NCBI RefSeq assembly: GCF_002920915.1
Contig: NZ_PQVF01000009.1
Coordinates: 62,001 to 126,000 of the forward strand
DNA: 64,000 nt
Reading direction: 5' to 3'
From: Solitalea longa
Lineage (GTDB): Bacteria > Bacteroidota > Bacteroidia > Sphingobacteriales > Sphingobacteriaceae
The translations under genes and the position numbers were made by a program. This document shows, piece after piece, positions 28,067 to 38,293 of the stretch (the stretch's first letter is position 1; every line of letters starts with the position of its first letter). The notes beneath the pieces are model-generated. The model did no database searches and was not told the DNA's origin. It saw nothing but the letters and a program-made list of their open reading frames with translations.

Positions 28067-29226
28067 AGAGCGAAAAGGTTAATTAACTGTTTAACAATTC
28101 GCGCTGAGGTTTTTCCATCCCATAGTTCAGGTATGGCTCCCTTTTTCCATTCGCCTTCAAATAGTTTTTTCAATGCCGGCTTCAACGCTTCAGGATTGGT
28201 CCCCAACAATTCGTTGGTACCAATAGAACAGGTTTCAGGCCGTTCAGTAGTATTCCGTAAGGTCATGCATGGGACGCCCATCACCGTTGTTTCCTCCGTG
28301 ATCCCTCCCGAATCGGTTATTACCGCCTTTGCATTTCTCACCAAATAATTAAACTCAAGGTAGCCCATTGGTTCAACAGTATGGAGATTAGCGGCATTAA
28401 TACCGGTTTGAGAAATCTTTTGTGCGGTTCGCGGATGTACAGGAAAGATAATCGGCAGCCCCATACTATTATCTACAATTTCATTAATGAGAAATTTGAG
28501 GCGATCAGCCTCATCAACGTTAGAAGGACGGTGTAGGGTTACAACTAGGTACTGCTGAGGGGCCAATACCAGGGAAGACCATAATTCAGGTTTCTTAAAG
28601 TGTGGCATTTGCTTTAACAAGGTATCAATCATGGTATTACCCACGAAAAAGATTTGTTCAGCTTTAATTCCAGATTTTATTAGATTGTCACTGGCTATTT
28701 TAGTGGTAGTAAAAAAATAATCAGTAATGGCATCGGTTACCATCCTGTTGATTTCTTCAGGCATCGACAAATCTCCCGATCGTATTCCGGCCTCCACATG
28801 TGCCACCTTAATATTTAATTTCTTTGCTGCTATCGAACAAGCCATGGTAGAAGTAACGTCGCCCACCACCAAACAAAGATCAGCAGGCGATTTCAGTAGA
28901 AGCTCCTCGTAACGCATCATAATCTTTGCCGTTTGTTCAGCCTGAGTTCCTGAACCTACTTCAAGATTAAAATCAGGTTCCGGAATTCCCAGTTGTTCAA
29001 AGAAATTGCCGCTCATCATTTTATCATAATGCTGACCGGTATGAATTAAACGAAAAGCGATATTGGCACCAAGTTCTTGTTCTTGCTTAATTGACTCAAT
29101 AATTGGAGCTATTTTCATAAAATTAGGGCGGGCCCCGGCAATAATATCAATGATGATCTGTTTTTCAGACGAGTGATCAAATGCAGGCTTTATTTCCTTA
29201 GGAAGTGTTTGTTCGGCGTAAATCAT
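28063..29226 (-). CDS. wecB: Non-hydrolysing UDP-N-acetylglucosamine 2-epimerase family (WecB/WbpI-like)
   Basis: The 387-residue protein matches the WecB fold: GARPNFMKIAPI, HTGQHYDKMMS, VEAGIRSGDLSMPEEINR, VTLHRPSNVDE and ITDSGGITEETTVMGVPC. HRPSNV replaces the HRRENV of classic WecB, a difference seen in the WbpI/FnlC side of the family. WecB makes UDP-ManNAc; WbpI acts on UDP-GlcNAc(3NAc)A. Because wbpE-, wbpD- and wbpB-like genes are in the same locus, I favour the WbpI reaction. The octamer ACGCTCTC lies just upstream of the start. Confidence 0.9.
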   Translation of the reverse strand: MIYAEQTLPKEIKPAFDHSSEKQIIIDIIAGARPNFMKIAPIIESIKQEQELGANIAFRLIHTGQHYDKMMSGNFFEQLGIPEPDFNLEVGSGTQAEQTAKIMMRYEELLLKSPADLCLVVGDVTSTMACSIAAKKLNIKVAHVEAGIRSGDLSMPEEINRMVTDAITDYFFTTTKIASDNLIKSGIKAEQIFFVGNTMIDTLLKQMPHFKKPELWSSLVLAPQQYLVVTLHRPSNVDEADRLKFLINEIVDNSMGLPIIFPVHPRTAQKISQTGINAANLHTVEPMGYLEFNYLVRNAKAVITDSGGITEETTVMGVPCMTLRNTTERPETCSIGTNELLGTNPEALKPALKKLFEGEWKKGAIPELWDGKTSARIVKQLINLFAL

Positions 29227-29265
29227 TATGAGAGCGTTTAGTAGTTTGAGTAATTATTTAATCAT

Positions 29266-30423
29266 CTAGTTAGCTAATAGTTTATCGTACAAATTCAATA
29301 CTTTAATTTCTTCAGAAGCCCAATTGTATTTATTAAGAACAGCTTCATATCCATTATCTCCCATTTGCAAAGCCTGTTCCTGATTTTCTAACAAAAATGA
29401 AATAGCGTCTGCAATTTGCTTTGGATCAGTTGGATCAACACAAATGCCACATTTATTGCTTTCCAGAATTTCTTTATATAAAGGAAAATTAGAGGCTACA
29501 ACTGGCAGGCCTGCCAGCATGTATTCAAACATCTTTACCGGCATAGCATCAACATAATTCTTAATGGGTTGAAGCGTTACAATACCAATCTTTGATTCGG
29601 CTAAAATCGCTCCAACTTTGTCTCTATTTAAAAAGCCCAGTTCGTTCACCTTCGACCAACCCTCAATCTTAACTGTTTCTTCCCTTAGTTGATCAGTTTC
29701 AAATTCACCTCCCAAATTCAGTTTATAACCATTGAGGTATTTCATCGCTTCTACCATTTGCTTAATCCCTCTTACTTCCGAAATTCCTCCTACATAACAA
29801 ATAGAATCATTTTTTAATTCCCACTTGGTTTTAACAATACTGGTTCCATTAATTAATGGATAATTACAAACATCAACCGAGTTTTTATTAAGGGGTAAAA
29901 ATCGATCTCTGATATATGGGGTTGCCGTAATCACACCTGCAATATTTTTAACAATGTAGTCTTCAACAATTTTCACAGAAGAAGATAAGGGTTGTTTGAT
30001 CAATGGATTTATATAAGCTTTAGCTTTTATCTGAACGGGTACATCTTCATGCGCGTCATAAACAACTTTTTTGCCTTTGCGAGCCAACATATATCCTACA
30101 GGTAGCAACTCAGGATCATGCAAATGATATATTTCAGCATTGATCTCTTTTGCTTTTTTGTAAATCTTCATTGAAGTGCTCACAAAGCGATTGAACCGGC
30201 CTTTTGAAGCACCTACATCATTAAAATTCACTCCATCTTTTGTTTCATCTCCAAGGCCGTCGGCAACAATTAGATGGACTTTATAACCTGCTTTTGCAAG
30301 GCTACGGCATTCTTTGTAATAAATACGTGGATCATACCGTTTATGGACGGATGTAAGGTGACATACTTTAATTTGCGGAGGTTGAGAGCTAGAATTTTCC
30401 ATTAGTATGATATTTTTAATCAA
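29266..30423 (-). CDS. Glycosyltransferase family 4
   Basis: The 385-residue GT-B protein shows VCHLTSVHKRYDPRIYYKEC at the N-terminus, LHDPELLPVG, and the nucleotide-sugar site PVKMFEYMLAGLPVV near the C-terminus. Met at 30402 (MENSSSQPP) is an alternative start that drops seven hydrophobic residues. It probably adds one residue of the repeat unit; donor and acceptor are unknown. It lies between the Wzy-like and epimerase genes in the polysaccharide operon. Confidence 0.9.
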   Translation of the reverse strand: MIKNIILMENSSSQPPQIKVCHLTSVHKRYDPRIYYKECRSLAKAGYKVHLIVADGLGDETKDGVNFNDVGASKGRFNRFVSTSMKIYKKAKEINAEIYHLHDPELLPVGYMLARKGKKVVYDAHEDVPVQIKAKAYINPLIKQPLSSSVKIVEDYIVKNIAGVITATPYIRDRFLPLNKNSVDVCNYPLINGTSIVKTKWELKNDSICYVGGISEVRGIKQMVEAMKYLNGYKLNLGGEFETDQLREETVKIEGWSKVNELGFLNRDKVGAILAESKIGIVTLQPIKNYVDAMPVKMFEYMLAGLPVVASNFPLYKEILESNKCGICVDPTDPKQIADAISFLLENQEQALQMGDNGYEAVLNKYNWASEEIKVLNLYDKLLAN

Positions 30424-30444
30424 TTGATTTTTGTGATTTTTAAA

Positions 30445-31761
30445 TCAGACCTGTTCAAGTTCCTGGCCAGATTCTATTTCGGCACCTGTTTCAAACTCTT
30501 CTTGCGTATTTTGCAAGAAATACAAACCCACCAATACCAGCACAATACCTCCATGGGTTAGCAACAATGTAAATAGTGCACTACCGTTAATAGTTACAAT
30601 AAAGTAAATGAACAAACCACCAAACTTGTGGCTAATATTAAGTGAATCAAAAAAAGCCACTAACCACCCGGTAATTACACAGAAGATGATCTCTCCAGGA
30701 ATGCCAAAATTCATATAGCCATCGCTTACCACTCCATTATTGGCTCCTGATTTAATATTATTGAAGTAATGCCAGCCGATCATATTTGTAGGTTCGACCG
30801 GATAAGGGTATTGATAGATAGGCGATAGAATACTATGCGAAAGCCGCATTGGGTTATCGGCAAAAAACTCGAAATAACAAATATTGAGATAAGCTGGCAA
30901 GAAAAAGGTACGACGAACCACTATAGATTCCAGCTCTACATTTCCATTCTTTTCCTTTAGATAATAGCACAAAAGAATTGCTACAAGGAAAACACCTAAT
31001 ACAATAGCCAGTTTTTTATAATACTCTAGAAAGTAAAAAGCTAGTATTAGAAGTGCGCCCAAAAGAACCCCTTTATGGGCTCCACACAAAAACAAATAAA
31101 CAAGCAGAATAATACCAACAAGCGTAAATAGGTATTTTTTGTAATAGATGGTAAAGATCAAGAAAACGGGAATTATAACTTTGGTTAATACCGAATAAGC
31201 ATAACCAGTGAAGAATGTTCTTTTCTCTCTGGCTTCAAAGCGTGTATCATAAATATCTTCGAACAGTAAATTTCTGAAGTTAAAATCGAAACGGTAAATA
31301 ATTAAAAATGGAACAATGGAGATCAGGATAATAATTAATAATACTTTAATCCTTTTATCAATACGAACCTGGTTTACAGAAATAGGATATCTGAATGCAC
31401 TAAAAAACACAATTGAGATCTCAAGCAGAAGAATTCCGAATAAGATTTCAGGCTGTGCATCCATATTCTCAAATAAAACAACATTGGGAAAAAGTATGAA
31501 AAGGTTAATGATCATGAGCATGGTATAAATGAAAGGGCTCAATGATTTTAACGTGATAAAAGCTAAAACTGAAAGAACTATTATTTTTCCAATTATAATT
31601 CGTTCGGGAGAAGAATCCAGTCGGTAACCTTCATACATATAGGTTACTGAAATTTGAGTTCTATAAGCCCAATCGAGCACAAAATAAATCGCCAAGCCTA
31701 AAAAGAAATTTAAAGCCTTATAGAAATAATTATACTGACCGGATGTTGAGAGCGTATTCAT
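30445..31761 (-). CDS. Polysaccharide polymerase (Wzy-like) membrane protein
   Basis: The 438-residue protein is almost entirely transmembrane, with about ten or more helices and one larger periplasmic loop in its second half (around NNIKSGANNGVVSDGYMNFG). This topology and its place among Wzx and glycosyltransferase genes fit a Wzy O-antigen/capsule polymerase, which joins repeat units on the periplasmic side. Wzy proteins share little sequence, so this rests on topology and context. The octamer ACGCTCTC covers codons 3-5. Confidence 0.75.
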   Translation of the reverse strand: MNTLSTSGQYNYFYKALNFFLGLAIYFVLDWAYRTQISVTYMYEGYRLDSSPERIIIGKIIVLSVLAFITLKSLSPFIYTMLMIINLFILFPNVVLFENMDAQPEILFGILLLEISIVFFSAFRYPISVNQVRIDKRIKVLLIIILISIVPFLIIYRFDFNFRNLLFEDIYDTRFEAREKRTFFTGYAYSVLTKVIIPVFLIFTIYYKKYLFTLVGIILLVYLFLCGAHKGVLLGALLILAFYFLEYYKKLAIVLGVFLVAILLCYYLKEKNGNVELESIVVRRTFFLPAYLNICYFEFFADNPMRLSHSILSPIYQYPYPVEPTNMIGWHYFNNIKSGANNGVVSDGYMNFGIPGEIIFCVITGWLVAFFDSLNISHKFGGLFIYFIVTINGSALFTLLLTHGGIVLVLVGLYFLQNTQEEFETGAEIESGQELEQV

Positions 31762-31765
31762 GTAC

Positions 31766-33157
31766 TTAAACTAAATTTTCTAACAAGTCTTCATAGTCTT
31801 TACAATGTTTTGGAGAAAGAACCCTATCGTTATGAAACAGCAGAACCAATTCTCCCTGGTAATGTTTGCAGGCTTTACTCAACTCAATGACATGTTTCCT
31901 GAAATCCTCTTCGGAACTACATTCCTCTTGACTAATTTCCATCACATGCAGGGAACGTTCTCGAAGCTTCAATTGCTTTCTGCTTATTAAATCAAATACA
32001 GGATACTCAAAACATGTGCCTGACCTAAATCCTGAAATTGATTTCCAACCAACTGATGAATCAAAATCGGCACCAATTTGATCCCATATTCTCCAACTAT
32101 CGGGATTTTTCCAACGCAGATAATGCTGCCTTCCACCATATTGCTCCTGTTGAATTCCCAATTCTTTGCATACCTTAATAAATTTATGAAATTCCTGTTG
32201 TGTCTTTTCTACATCACAAAATGTATAGAAACTGGGATGAAATCCTAATAAATGTCCCCGATGATGAATATTTTTCATCACCTGTTTTATAAACTTCGAC
32301 TCAATATCATATGCACCGTCAACGGAGCCTTTCCCATCTATTACAATAAAATTAAACTCACTGATTAGGCCCAATCGATCACTTACGTCCATTAAAAATT
32401 TAAATGTATTGAAGGGATCTTTATTTTTATGATAATCGTCTTCTTTAATAAAACGCGACTGAACACGCTTCATTAAAAGAGTTCCGGAACGATGCATGAT
32501 CACGTCTTTAGCACAATCTTTTAAAAAGGTTTTAAAAGGAAAATCATGAGCTCTGGGCTTATCGACATCATGGGTGATGTTCAAGCGATAGCTTCTTTCC
32601 TTACGATTGATTTCGGATGATAAAACTTGCAACAATCGGAACAAGATCTCAAGGTATTCATTAACAATTGGTCGATGTTTTATTTTTTCTTTTACCAAAA
32701 TGGACGCATGGAACGGGAATCGACCAAATTCGTCCCGATGGTCACTTCCTACTTCTTCATATAAAGTGAGACAAAAGAAAATACTACCAAAAATATCTAT
32801 ATCGAACTTTATCGTATCAGAATTTAAATCAATAACTGAGGATGTATCCTCCCCATAAATCACCGGAACACTATTATGATAGAAGTGATGAGGATTTAAA
32901 TCATCCAATTTTCTGATTCGCAGCGGACTCGCAGGTAAACTTTCCTTTTTTAACCAATAATCAGTCTTGGTTGAAAATAATATTTCTGGAAATTGAATAC
33001 GAACCGGGCTGTCAGCCATTGATATTTCAGCTTTATCAAACCCATTTTTGAAAATCAACTGATAAGGAATGCCCCAAAAGTCATTAAAAATAACATTGGC
33101 AATGTACTTTTTTTCTTCCTGGTAAGTATCTGAAAACGTAATGATCAATTCTTTCAT
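31766..33157 (-). CDS. Polysaccharide deacetylase-like (NodB-fold) protein
   Basis: The 463-residue protein has a NodB-like core: ITHDVDKPRAHD, whose Asp pair matches the first deacetylase motif, and HHRGHLLGFHPSFYT, resembling the His-box. It continues with EQYGGRQHYLRWKNPDSW and a C-terminal LVLLFHNDRVL. The ~190-residue N-terminal extension (starting MKELIITFSDTYQEEKKYIA) is typical of a group seen in polysaccharide loci. It may deacetylate an N-acetyl sugar of the polymer. It has no signal peptide, so it would act in the cytoplasm. The gene is spaced 4 bp from the Wzy-like gene. Confidence 0.8.
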   Translation of the reverse strand: MKELIITFSDTYQEEKKYIANVIFNDFWGIPYQLIFKNGFDKAEISMADSPVRIQFPEILFSTKTDYWLKKESLPASPLRIRKLDDLNPHHFYHNSVPVIYGEDTSSVIDLNSDTIKFDIDIFGSIFFCLTLYEEVGSDHRDEFGRFPFHASILVKEKIKHRPIVNEYLEILFRLLQVLSSEINRKERSYRLNITHDVDKPRAHDFPFKTFLKDCAKDVIMHRSGTLLMKRVQSRFIKEDDYHKNKDPFNTFKFLMDVSDRLGLISEFNFIVIDGKGSVDGAYDIESKFIKQVMKNIHHRGHLLGFHPSFYTFCDVEKTQQEFHKFIKVCKELGIQQEQYGGRQHYLRWKNPDSWRIWDQIGADFDSSVGWKSISGFRSGTCFEYPVFDLISRKQLKLRERSLHVMEISQEECSSEEDFRKHVIELSKACKHYQGELVLLFHNDRVLSPKHCKDYEDLLENLV

Positions 33158-33170
33158 GCCACCTCCACTA

Positions 33171-34181
33171 TTAACGAAGGAACTCGTCTTTAAAAAACAT
33201 TATCAGCTTTAAAAGCTTCGACGGTGTTTTTGAAATTATAAAATATTCTTTTTGTTTAGCGCCGAAGTTTCGGTATGCTGTTTCCACACCTTTTATCATA
33301 CTGCCCTCAAAATCAAATTTATTTACAAAAGCAGAAGTATATTTTATTGCTTCATAAAACAGTAAACTCAATGAATAGCTTTCATTATACGTTGGATTAA
33401 CAGCACTTATAATTGAATAAGCCGATTGCTTATCCCATACAACAAAAAGCGCGCTGTGTATATTCCCTTGTTCATCAATTGCGTAAAACACTTTTCCTGC
33501 ATTGTTAACTATTGCTGCGTTGTGCAATCTTTCAAACTGTGAAAAGGAGTATGAAATTTGTTTTCCGCTTCCGGTGAGTGATTTTTTATGGAATTCGTAA
33601 AACTCATTTGCAGTAAGACCGTGATGAACTTTCACTGCCTTTTCGGCCTTACGTATATTACTGCGTTTACTCTTATGAAATCGGTTAAACACTTCATTTA
33701 TATCCGACAGGTCTTCTAAAACATACGAATAACGACTCGTTTGTTTAAATCCATTCCAATAAAAGCCCAGCCAATTTCTAAACTGATAACTAAATCCCTG
33801 TCTTAAATAGTCAAATGCTGGCATTTGCTCAAGCAAATCCGTTGTCATGGATATTTCATAACTGAGCCTGTTTGTATAGTTCTGATCAGTAGGATAATTT
33901 AACCAAACCCCTCCAAAAGGTGTAAAGGTTGGCATGTGTATCAGATTGAAACCCATTTTATTCTCCCGATAAAAAGCCCAGGATGCCACTACCTTTTTAT
34001 CCGATTCTATAATCCTTACATCCCAATTTTGCTCCCCGCACACAGCATCTAACCACCAGGGCAAAGCATATATGCAAATAGAAGGTTCTGTATCAGTCAA
34101 TGCCTTATATTTATCCTTTACAGACATATCCTGTGAGCCATTTTTCTTTTTTTTATGAGCCAATAGAAATCCGAAAATCAT
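33171..34181 (-). CDS. FemAB/GNAT-type acyltransferase of the polysaccharide locus
   Basis: The protein resembles FemAB-like GNAT proteins: FNRFHKSKRSNIRKAEKA in the first half and FYAIDEQGNIHSALFVVWD later. I chose ATG 34181 (336 residues) because it forms an ATGA overlap with the Wzx stop; ATG 34127 (MSVKDKYKAL) is a possible shorter start, and the longer frame to 34211 would overlap Wzx by 34 bases. FemAB proteins transfer aminoacyl groups from tRNA, whereas GNAT relatives use acyl-CoA; both could decorate an amino sugar here. Donor is unknown. Confidence 0.78.
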   Translation of the reverse strand: MIFGFLLAHKKKKNGSQDMSVKDKYKALTDTEPSICIYALPWWLDAVCGEQNWDVRIIESDKKVVASWAFYRENKMGFNLIHMPTFTPFGGVWLNYPTDQNYTNRLSYEISMTTDLLEQMPAFDYLRQGFSYQFRNWLGFYWNGFKQTSRYSYVLEDLSDINEVFNRFHKSKRSNIRKAEKAVKVHHGLTANEFYEFHKKSLTGSGKQISYSFSQFERLHNAAIVNNAGKVFYAIDEQGNIHSALFVVWDKQSAYSIISAVNPTYNESYSLSLLFYEAIKYTSAFVNKFDFEGSMIKGVETAYRNFGAKQKEYFIISKTPSKLLKLIMFFKDEFLR

Positions 34182-35479
34182 GATGTTATCATTGTCTTTT
34201 TTAAGCTCCACGCTAAATCTTTTCTTGATGAATAGTAGTAGCTTAAAAAAAGTATGGTCAAATAATAAATTGAATAAATAATGGTATAAGCTTTAAGCGT
34301 TAACTCGATTGAATGAAAGCGGCCAAAAACAAGCATGAAACTCAAAATGCCTATTAGTAAAAACACCTCTATCAACATATCAACCTCCTGTCTTTCAGCA
34401 ATTAAAAGAACCGATGTAACGGGATTAGAGATAAATTGAAAAAAATAATTGGGCGACAGAATCTGGACATATTTACCGGCTTGTCTCCACTCTTCTCCAA
34501 AAATTAGGGCAAATAATTGCGGGGCATAAAAAATTAAAATCACAAAAGGAACTATTCCAATACCAATTAATAATAATAATGTCTTTAAAAGCACTCGCCT
34601 ACAGCTGCCAAACTGGACATAATCTTTTGCCGCCTGTTCGTTAAATACATTTCCAACCGATTTTGAAATCACTCCTAAAGGAACTGTTGCTACACTATTT
34701 GCAAATCCCCACCAACCCAATATTAATGGCCCATAAAAGTAATTGATGACAAAACTTGGAACTTCAGCTGCCCCTGTATTAAATAACCCGGCAAACATGG
34801 AGAACTTTGGAAATTTCTTATACCTTATAGCAGTGGCTTTTAGCAACTTGGGCTCATTATTAGATTTAAAATGCCCCCATTCCCCCTTCTTATGAAGTTT
34901 AAAAACATATAACAGAACCCCTGAGATTTGTCCAAAGAACCGGGCTATTACTAACCCAATAGGAATTTTCATTAGTCCCATTGATATAGCACTAACTCCA
35001 AAAACCACATTTTCAGATACCTTATTTTTGGCAATTAATCTATACTCTCTGTTTCTGGTGAACCAAAAAAACAATCCAACGGAAAGGATATTTAGCAAAA
35101 CCATTAATGGTATAACATAGAACCAATCAGCTAACAGTTGCAGTTTTAATGCTATAATGAGGGGTTGTCCGAATAAAAGGAATATCAACATTAATAGCGA
35201 GCAAAAAACAAAAGCTAATAAAAAAGTGATTTTTAGAACGCTTATGCCTGTTTGAAATCTTTTAGGTAAAACAATAGCCTGTTCATATTTACCTGATGCC
35301 ATAATCGACAATATGGAAACTACACTTAGCATTAAAGTGAGCTTACCGAAGCTTTGCGGACTGTATAAGCGTGGTAATACCAGAAAAAGCAAAATCTGAA
35401 TACCTTGGGCCAATAGAATTCCCGTAAACAATGTGATAATGTTTTTAAAATAGTTCCCGGGCACTCTAAGTGTTATCAT
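34178..35479 (-). CDS. Repeat-unit flippase (Wzx-like, MOP superfamily)
   Basis: The 433-residue protein has about 12 predicted transmembrane helices and the N-terminal FKNIITLFTGILLAQGIQIL pattern of polysaccharide transporters of the MOP group. It should flip undecaprenyl-linked repeat units across the inner membrane for Wzy. It begins 4 bp after the oxidoreductase gene and ends in an ATGA overlap with the FemAB-like gene. Confidence 0.87.
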   Translation of the reverse strand: MITLRVPGNYFKNIITLFTGILLAQGIQILLFLVLPRLYSPQSFGKLTLMLSVVSILSIMASGKYEQAIVLPKRFQTGISVLKITFLLAFVFCSLLMLIFLLFGQPLIIALKLQLLADWFYVIPLMVLLNILSVGLFFWFTRNREYRLIAKNKVSENVVFGVSAISMGLMKIPIGLVIARFFGQISGVLLYVFKLHKKGEWGHFKSNNEPKLLKATAIRYKKFPKFSMFAGLFNTGAAEVPSFVINYFYGPLILGWWGFANSVATVPLGVISKSVGNVFNEQAAKDYVQFGSCRRVLLKTLLLLIGIGIVPFVILIFYAPQLFALIFGEEWRQAGKYVQILSPNYFFQFISNPVTSVLLIAERQEVDMLIEVFLLIGILSFMLVFGRFHSIELTLKAYTIIYSIYYLTILFLSYYYSSRKDLAWSLKKTMITS

Positions 35480-35483
35480 TGTA

Positions 35484-36503
35484 TTAGCGCTGGCTGTAAA
35501 TTCGTTCTATGATCTCAACCACTTTAAGTCCTTCCAAAGCATTAGTAGTGATTGAAGATCTTCCCTTTAATGTATCTACAACGTTCTCTATAATATAATG
35601 ATGATTTTGAGCTGATCCTTTGTAAGCACCATAATCATTACCCGGATTAGTAGGAGCCAAAACAGGCATTTGATAATCTTTTATATGGCAATATTCAACC
35701 TCATTCATGTATTGTCCGCCTATTTTAACGCTACCATTTTCGGCAATAATTGTCATGCTACTCTCTAAATTCCTATCCCACACCGAAGTAGAGTAATTAA
35801 TACAACCCATACCACCATTTACAAAATCAAAGCTTACAAAGCCTGAATCTTCGAAATCAGTTAAGGCAGTGTGATTGAAATCGGCGAATCGCGCCTTAAT
35901 ATTTTCAATATCACCAAACAACCAATACAGGATATCAATAAAGTGGGAAAACTGCGTAAAGAGAGTTCCTCCATCCAAATCGTTTTTACCATGCCAGCTG
36001 TCAGGGGTATAATACCGCTCATCACGATTCCAATAGCAGTTTAGCTGCACCATGTGAACCTTACCCAGTTTTTCGGAATCAATAAGGGTTTTGATCCATT
36101 CAGAAGGAGGCGAATATCGATTTTGCATAACAGCAAAAACCTGCTTATGTACATTTAGCGCTTTATAGATCACCTTTTCCGCATCGATCTTTTTCAGCGC
36201 AACAGGTTTTTCTACAACGATATGCTTACGGGCATCCAAACATTTTAATGCATGTTCAGCGTGGAACCCATTCGGACTGGCAATGTTAATCACATCAACA
36301 TTCATACCTTCAGCTAAAAATTCTTCTATATTTCTAAAAAAAGGAACATCGTAGTTTTTAATGCCCAATTCGTCCTGTGGCTTTACATCGATTAGGGCAA
36401 CTAATTCCGACTCATGATTTCTAGTAACCATTTCGGCATGTCGTTTACCTATATGGCCACAGCCAATAACGGCGAACTTAACTTTTGAGGATCTGCTTGG
36501 CAT
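35484..36503 (-). CDS. Gfo/Idh/MocA oxidoreductase (WbpB-like)
   Basis: The 339-residue NAD(P)-dependent dehydrogenase has the Rossmann start FAVIGCGHIGKRHAEMV, the EKP motif (VVEKPVALKK) and the HFIDILYWLFGDI segment with the catalytic His. In the neighbourhood of WbpE- and WbpD-like genes it fits the C3 oxidation of UDP-GlcNAcA. The family is broad and no residue here proves that substrate. ACGCTCTC lies 2-10 bases upstream of the ATG. Confidence 0.87.
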   Translation of the reverse strand: MPSRSSKVKFAVIGCGHIGKRHAEMVTRNHESELVALIDVKPQDELGIKNYDVPFFRNIEEFLAEGMNVDVINIASPNGFHAEHALKCLDARKHIVVEKPVALKKIDAEKVIYKALNVHKQVFAVMQNRYSPPSEWIKTLIDSEKLGKVHMVQLNCYWNRDERYYTPDSWHGKNDLDGGTLFTQFSHFIDILYWLFGDIENIKARFADFNHTALTDFEDSGFVSFDFVNGGMGCINYSTSVWDRNLESSMTIIAENGSVKIGGQYMNEVEYCHIKDYQMPVLAPTNPGNDYGAYKGSAQNHHYIIENVVDTLKGRSSITTNALEGLKVVEIIERIYSQR

Positions 36504-36518
36504 ATGAGAGCGTTTTAC

Positions 36519-37127
36519 TTATTTAATTCTTGTTACTTGATTATTTTTAAATTGATATTCTTGTCCACTTTCAGGACAAACTGCTTTATTGTTTTTATCA
36601 AAAACCAGTCGATGACCATATTCACCCACCCATCCTATTTGCTTTGCTGGATTACCAACTAACAAGGCATAAGCGGGTACATTTTTAGTAACCACTGCCC
36701 CTGCTCCAATAAAAGCATATTCACCAATGTCATGTCCGCAAACAATAGTGGCATTAGCTCCAATCGAAGCTCCTTTTCCAACATGTGTTTTGGCATATTG
36801 ATCTTTCCTGTTGATGGCACTTCTGGGGTTAATGACATTGGTAAAAACCATTGAAGGCCCTAAGAAAACATCATCATCACAGGTAACACCGGTATAAATA
36901 GATACATTGTTTTGAACCTTTACGTTGCTTCCTAACACCACGTTGGGTGAAACAACGACATTCTGCCCAATATTACAACGTTCCCCTATTTTACAATTGC
37001 CCATAATATGGCTGAAGTGCCATATTTTAGTACCCGCTCCTATTTCAGCGTTCGCATCAACCAAAGAGGTTTCGTGTGCGAAATACTCTTTCACCAATTC
37101 AGACGTATTGTTTAACTGTTGCGACAT
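36519..37127 (-). CDS. wbpD: Left-handed beta-helix N-acetyltransferase (WbpD-like)
   Basis: The 202-residue protein is built of hexapeptide repeats and contains the WbpD-type signature [15 protein letters not shown], then [37 protein letters not shown] and the C-terminal [15 protein letters not shown]. WbpD acetylates the 3-amino group of UDP-GlcNAc(3NH2)A with acetyl-CoA. The first 29 bases overlap the end of the WbpE-like gene, suggesting coupled translation. Strong match to the WbpD subfamily by eye. Confidence 0.9.
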   Translation of the reverse strand: MSQQLNNTSELVKEYFAHETSLVDANAEIGAGTKIWHFSHIMGNCKIGERCNIGQNVVVSPNVVLGSNVKVQNNVSIYTGVTCDDDVFLGPSMVFTNVINPRSAINRKDQYAKTHVGKGASIGANATIVCGHDIGEYAFIGAGAVVTKNVPAYALLVGNPAKQIGWVGEYGHRLVFDKNNKAVCPESGQEYQFKNNQVTRIK

Positions 37128-38244
37128 ATGCTAGTAATTGACTGGTAATATAATTCAACTGATCGTCCTCCATTTCAGTATGCATCGGTAGCGATAACAC
37201 CTGGCTGCACAACGCTTCGGAAACCGGAAAATCTCCTTCATTGTATCTGTCTGATTTAAACGCCTCCTGTTTATGCAATGGCAGCGGATAATAAATCATT
37301 GCGGGAATTCCTCCTGCTTCCAAATGCTTCTTCAAACCCTCTCTTTCAATGCCTTCCAACTTTAAAGTATATTGGTGAAATACATGGGTTGAATTAGATT
37401 GACGTTTAGGAATAGTAACACCTTCGATTGAAGCAAAAGCTTGATCGTATTTTTCTGCAACTGCATTTCTTGAAGCAGCATACTCATCAAGTTTTTTAAG
37501 TTTTATAATGAGAATTGCAGCCTGCAACGTATCCAAACGAGAGTTTACTCCTACCATCTCATGATAATATTTTTTTGCCTGACCATGATTGGCTATTTTT
37601 TGAAGTTTTACCCCTAATTCTTCATTGTTGGTCATAATTGCGCCGCCATCTCCATAGCAACCCAGATTTTTAGAGGGGAAAAAGGAGGTACAGCCTATAT
37701 CACCAATGGTTCCAGCCGACTTAACACTGCCATCTGAAAAGGTATACTTTGCACCTAGTGCCTGGGCAGTATCTTCAATAACATATAAATTGTATTTTCG
37801 GGCCATTTCCATGATTGGCTCCATATCACAACATTGGCCAAAAAGGTGAACAGGAACTACGGCTTTTGAATTTGGGGTAATGGCTTTTTCAATAATTTCG
37901 GCAGTAATATTAAAAGTATGAGGATCTACTTCTACCATTACAGGAGTAAGCCCCAATAAAGCGATAACCTCGGCAGTAGCTACGTAAGTAAAAGCAGGAA
38001 CAATCACTTCATCGCCGGGTTTTAAATTCAAAGCCATCATAGCAATTTGAAGAGCATCAGTACCATTTCCGCATGTAATAACATGATTAACAGCAAGATA
38101 AGAAGCCAAGTTTTGCTGAAATTGTTTCACCTGGGGACCATTAATAAACGCTGCTTCATTTAAGCAGTCGGTTATAGCCTGATCTATTTCGGCTTTAATA
38201 TTTTGGTACTGACCATTCAGGTCAACCATTTGAATTGGTTTCAT
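37099..38244 (-). CDS. wbpE: DegT/DnrJ/EryC1/StrS aminotransferase (WbpE-like)
   Basis: The 381-residue PLP enzyme carries [43 protein letters not shown], the PLP lysine in [15 protein letters not shown] and [20 protein letters not shown]. These closely follow WbpE, which aminates the C3 keto group of a UDP-uronic acid using glutamate. It lies directly before the WbpD-like gene and 49 bp after the dehydrogenase gene, the order expected for this pathway. Confidence 0.92.
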   Translation of the reverse strand: MKPIQMVDLNGQYQNIKAEIDQAITDCLNEAAFINGPQVKQFQQNLASYLAVNHVITCGNGTDALQIAMMALNLKPGDEVIVPAFTYVATAEVIALLGLTPVMVEVDPHTFNITAEIIEKAITPNSKAVVPVHLFGQCCDMEPIMEMARKYNLYVIEDTAQALGAKYTFSDGSVKSAGTIGDIGCTSFFPSKNLGCYGDGGAIMTNNEELGVKLQKIANHGQAKKYYHEMVGVNSRLDTLQAAILIIKLKKLDEYAASRNAVAEKYDQAFASIEGVTIPKRQSNSTHVFHQYTLKLEGIEREGLKKHLEAGGIPAMIYYPLPLHKQEAFKSDRYNEGDFPVSEALCSQVLSLPMHTEMEDDQLNYITSQLLAYVATVKQYV

Positions 38245-38293
38245 AAAGTTGAGCGTTAATGTTGATAGAAAACGAGATTAATACTTAATCGAC

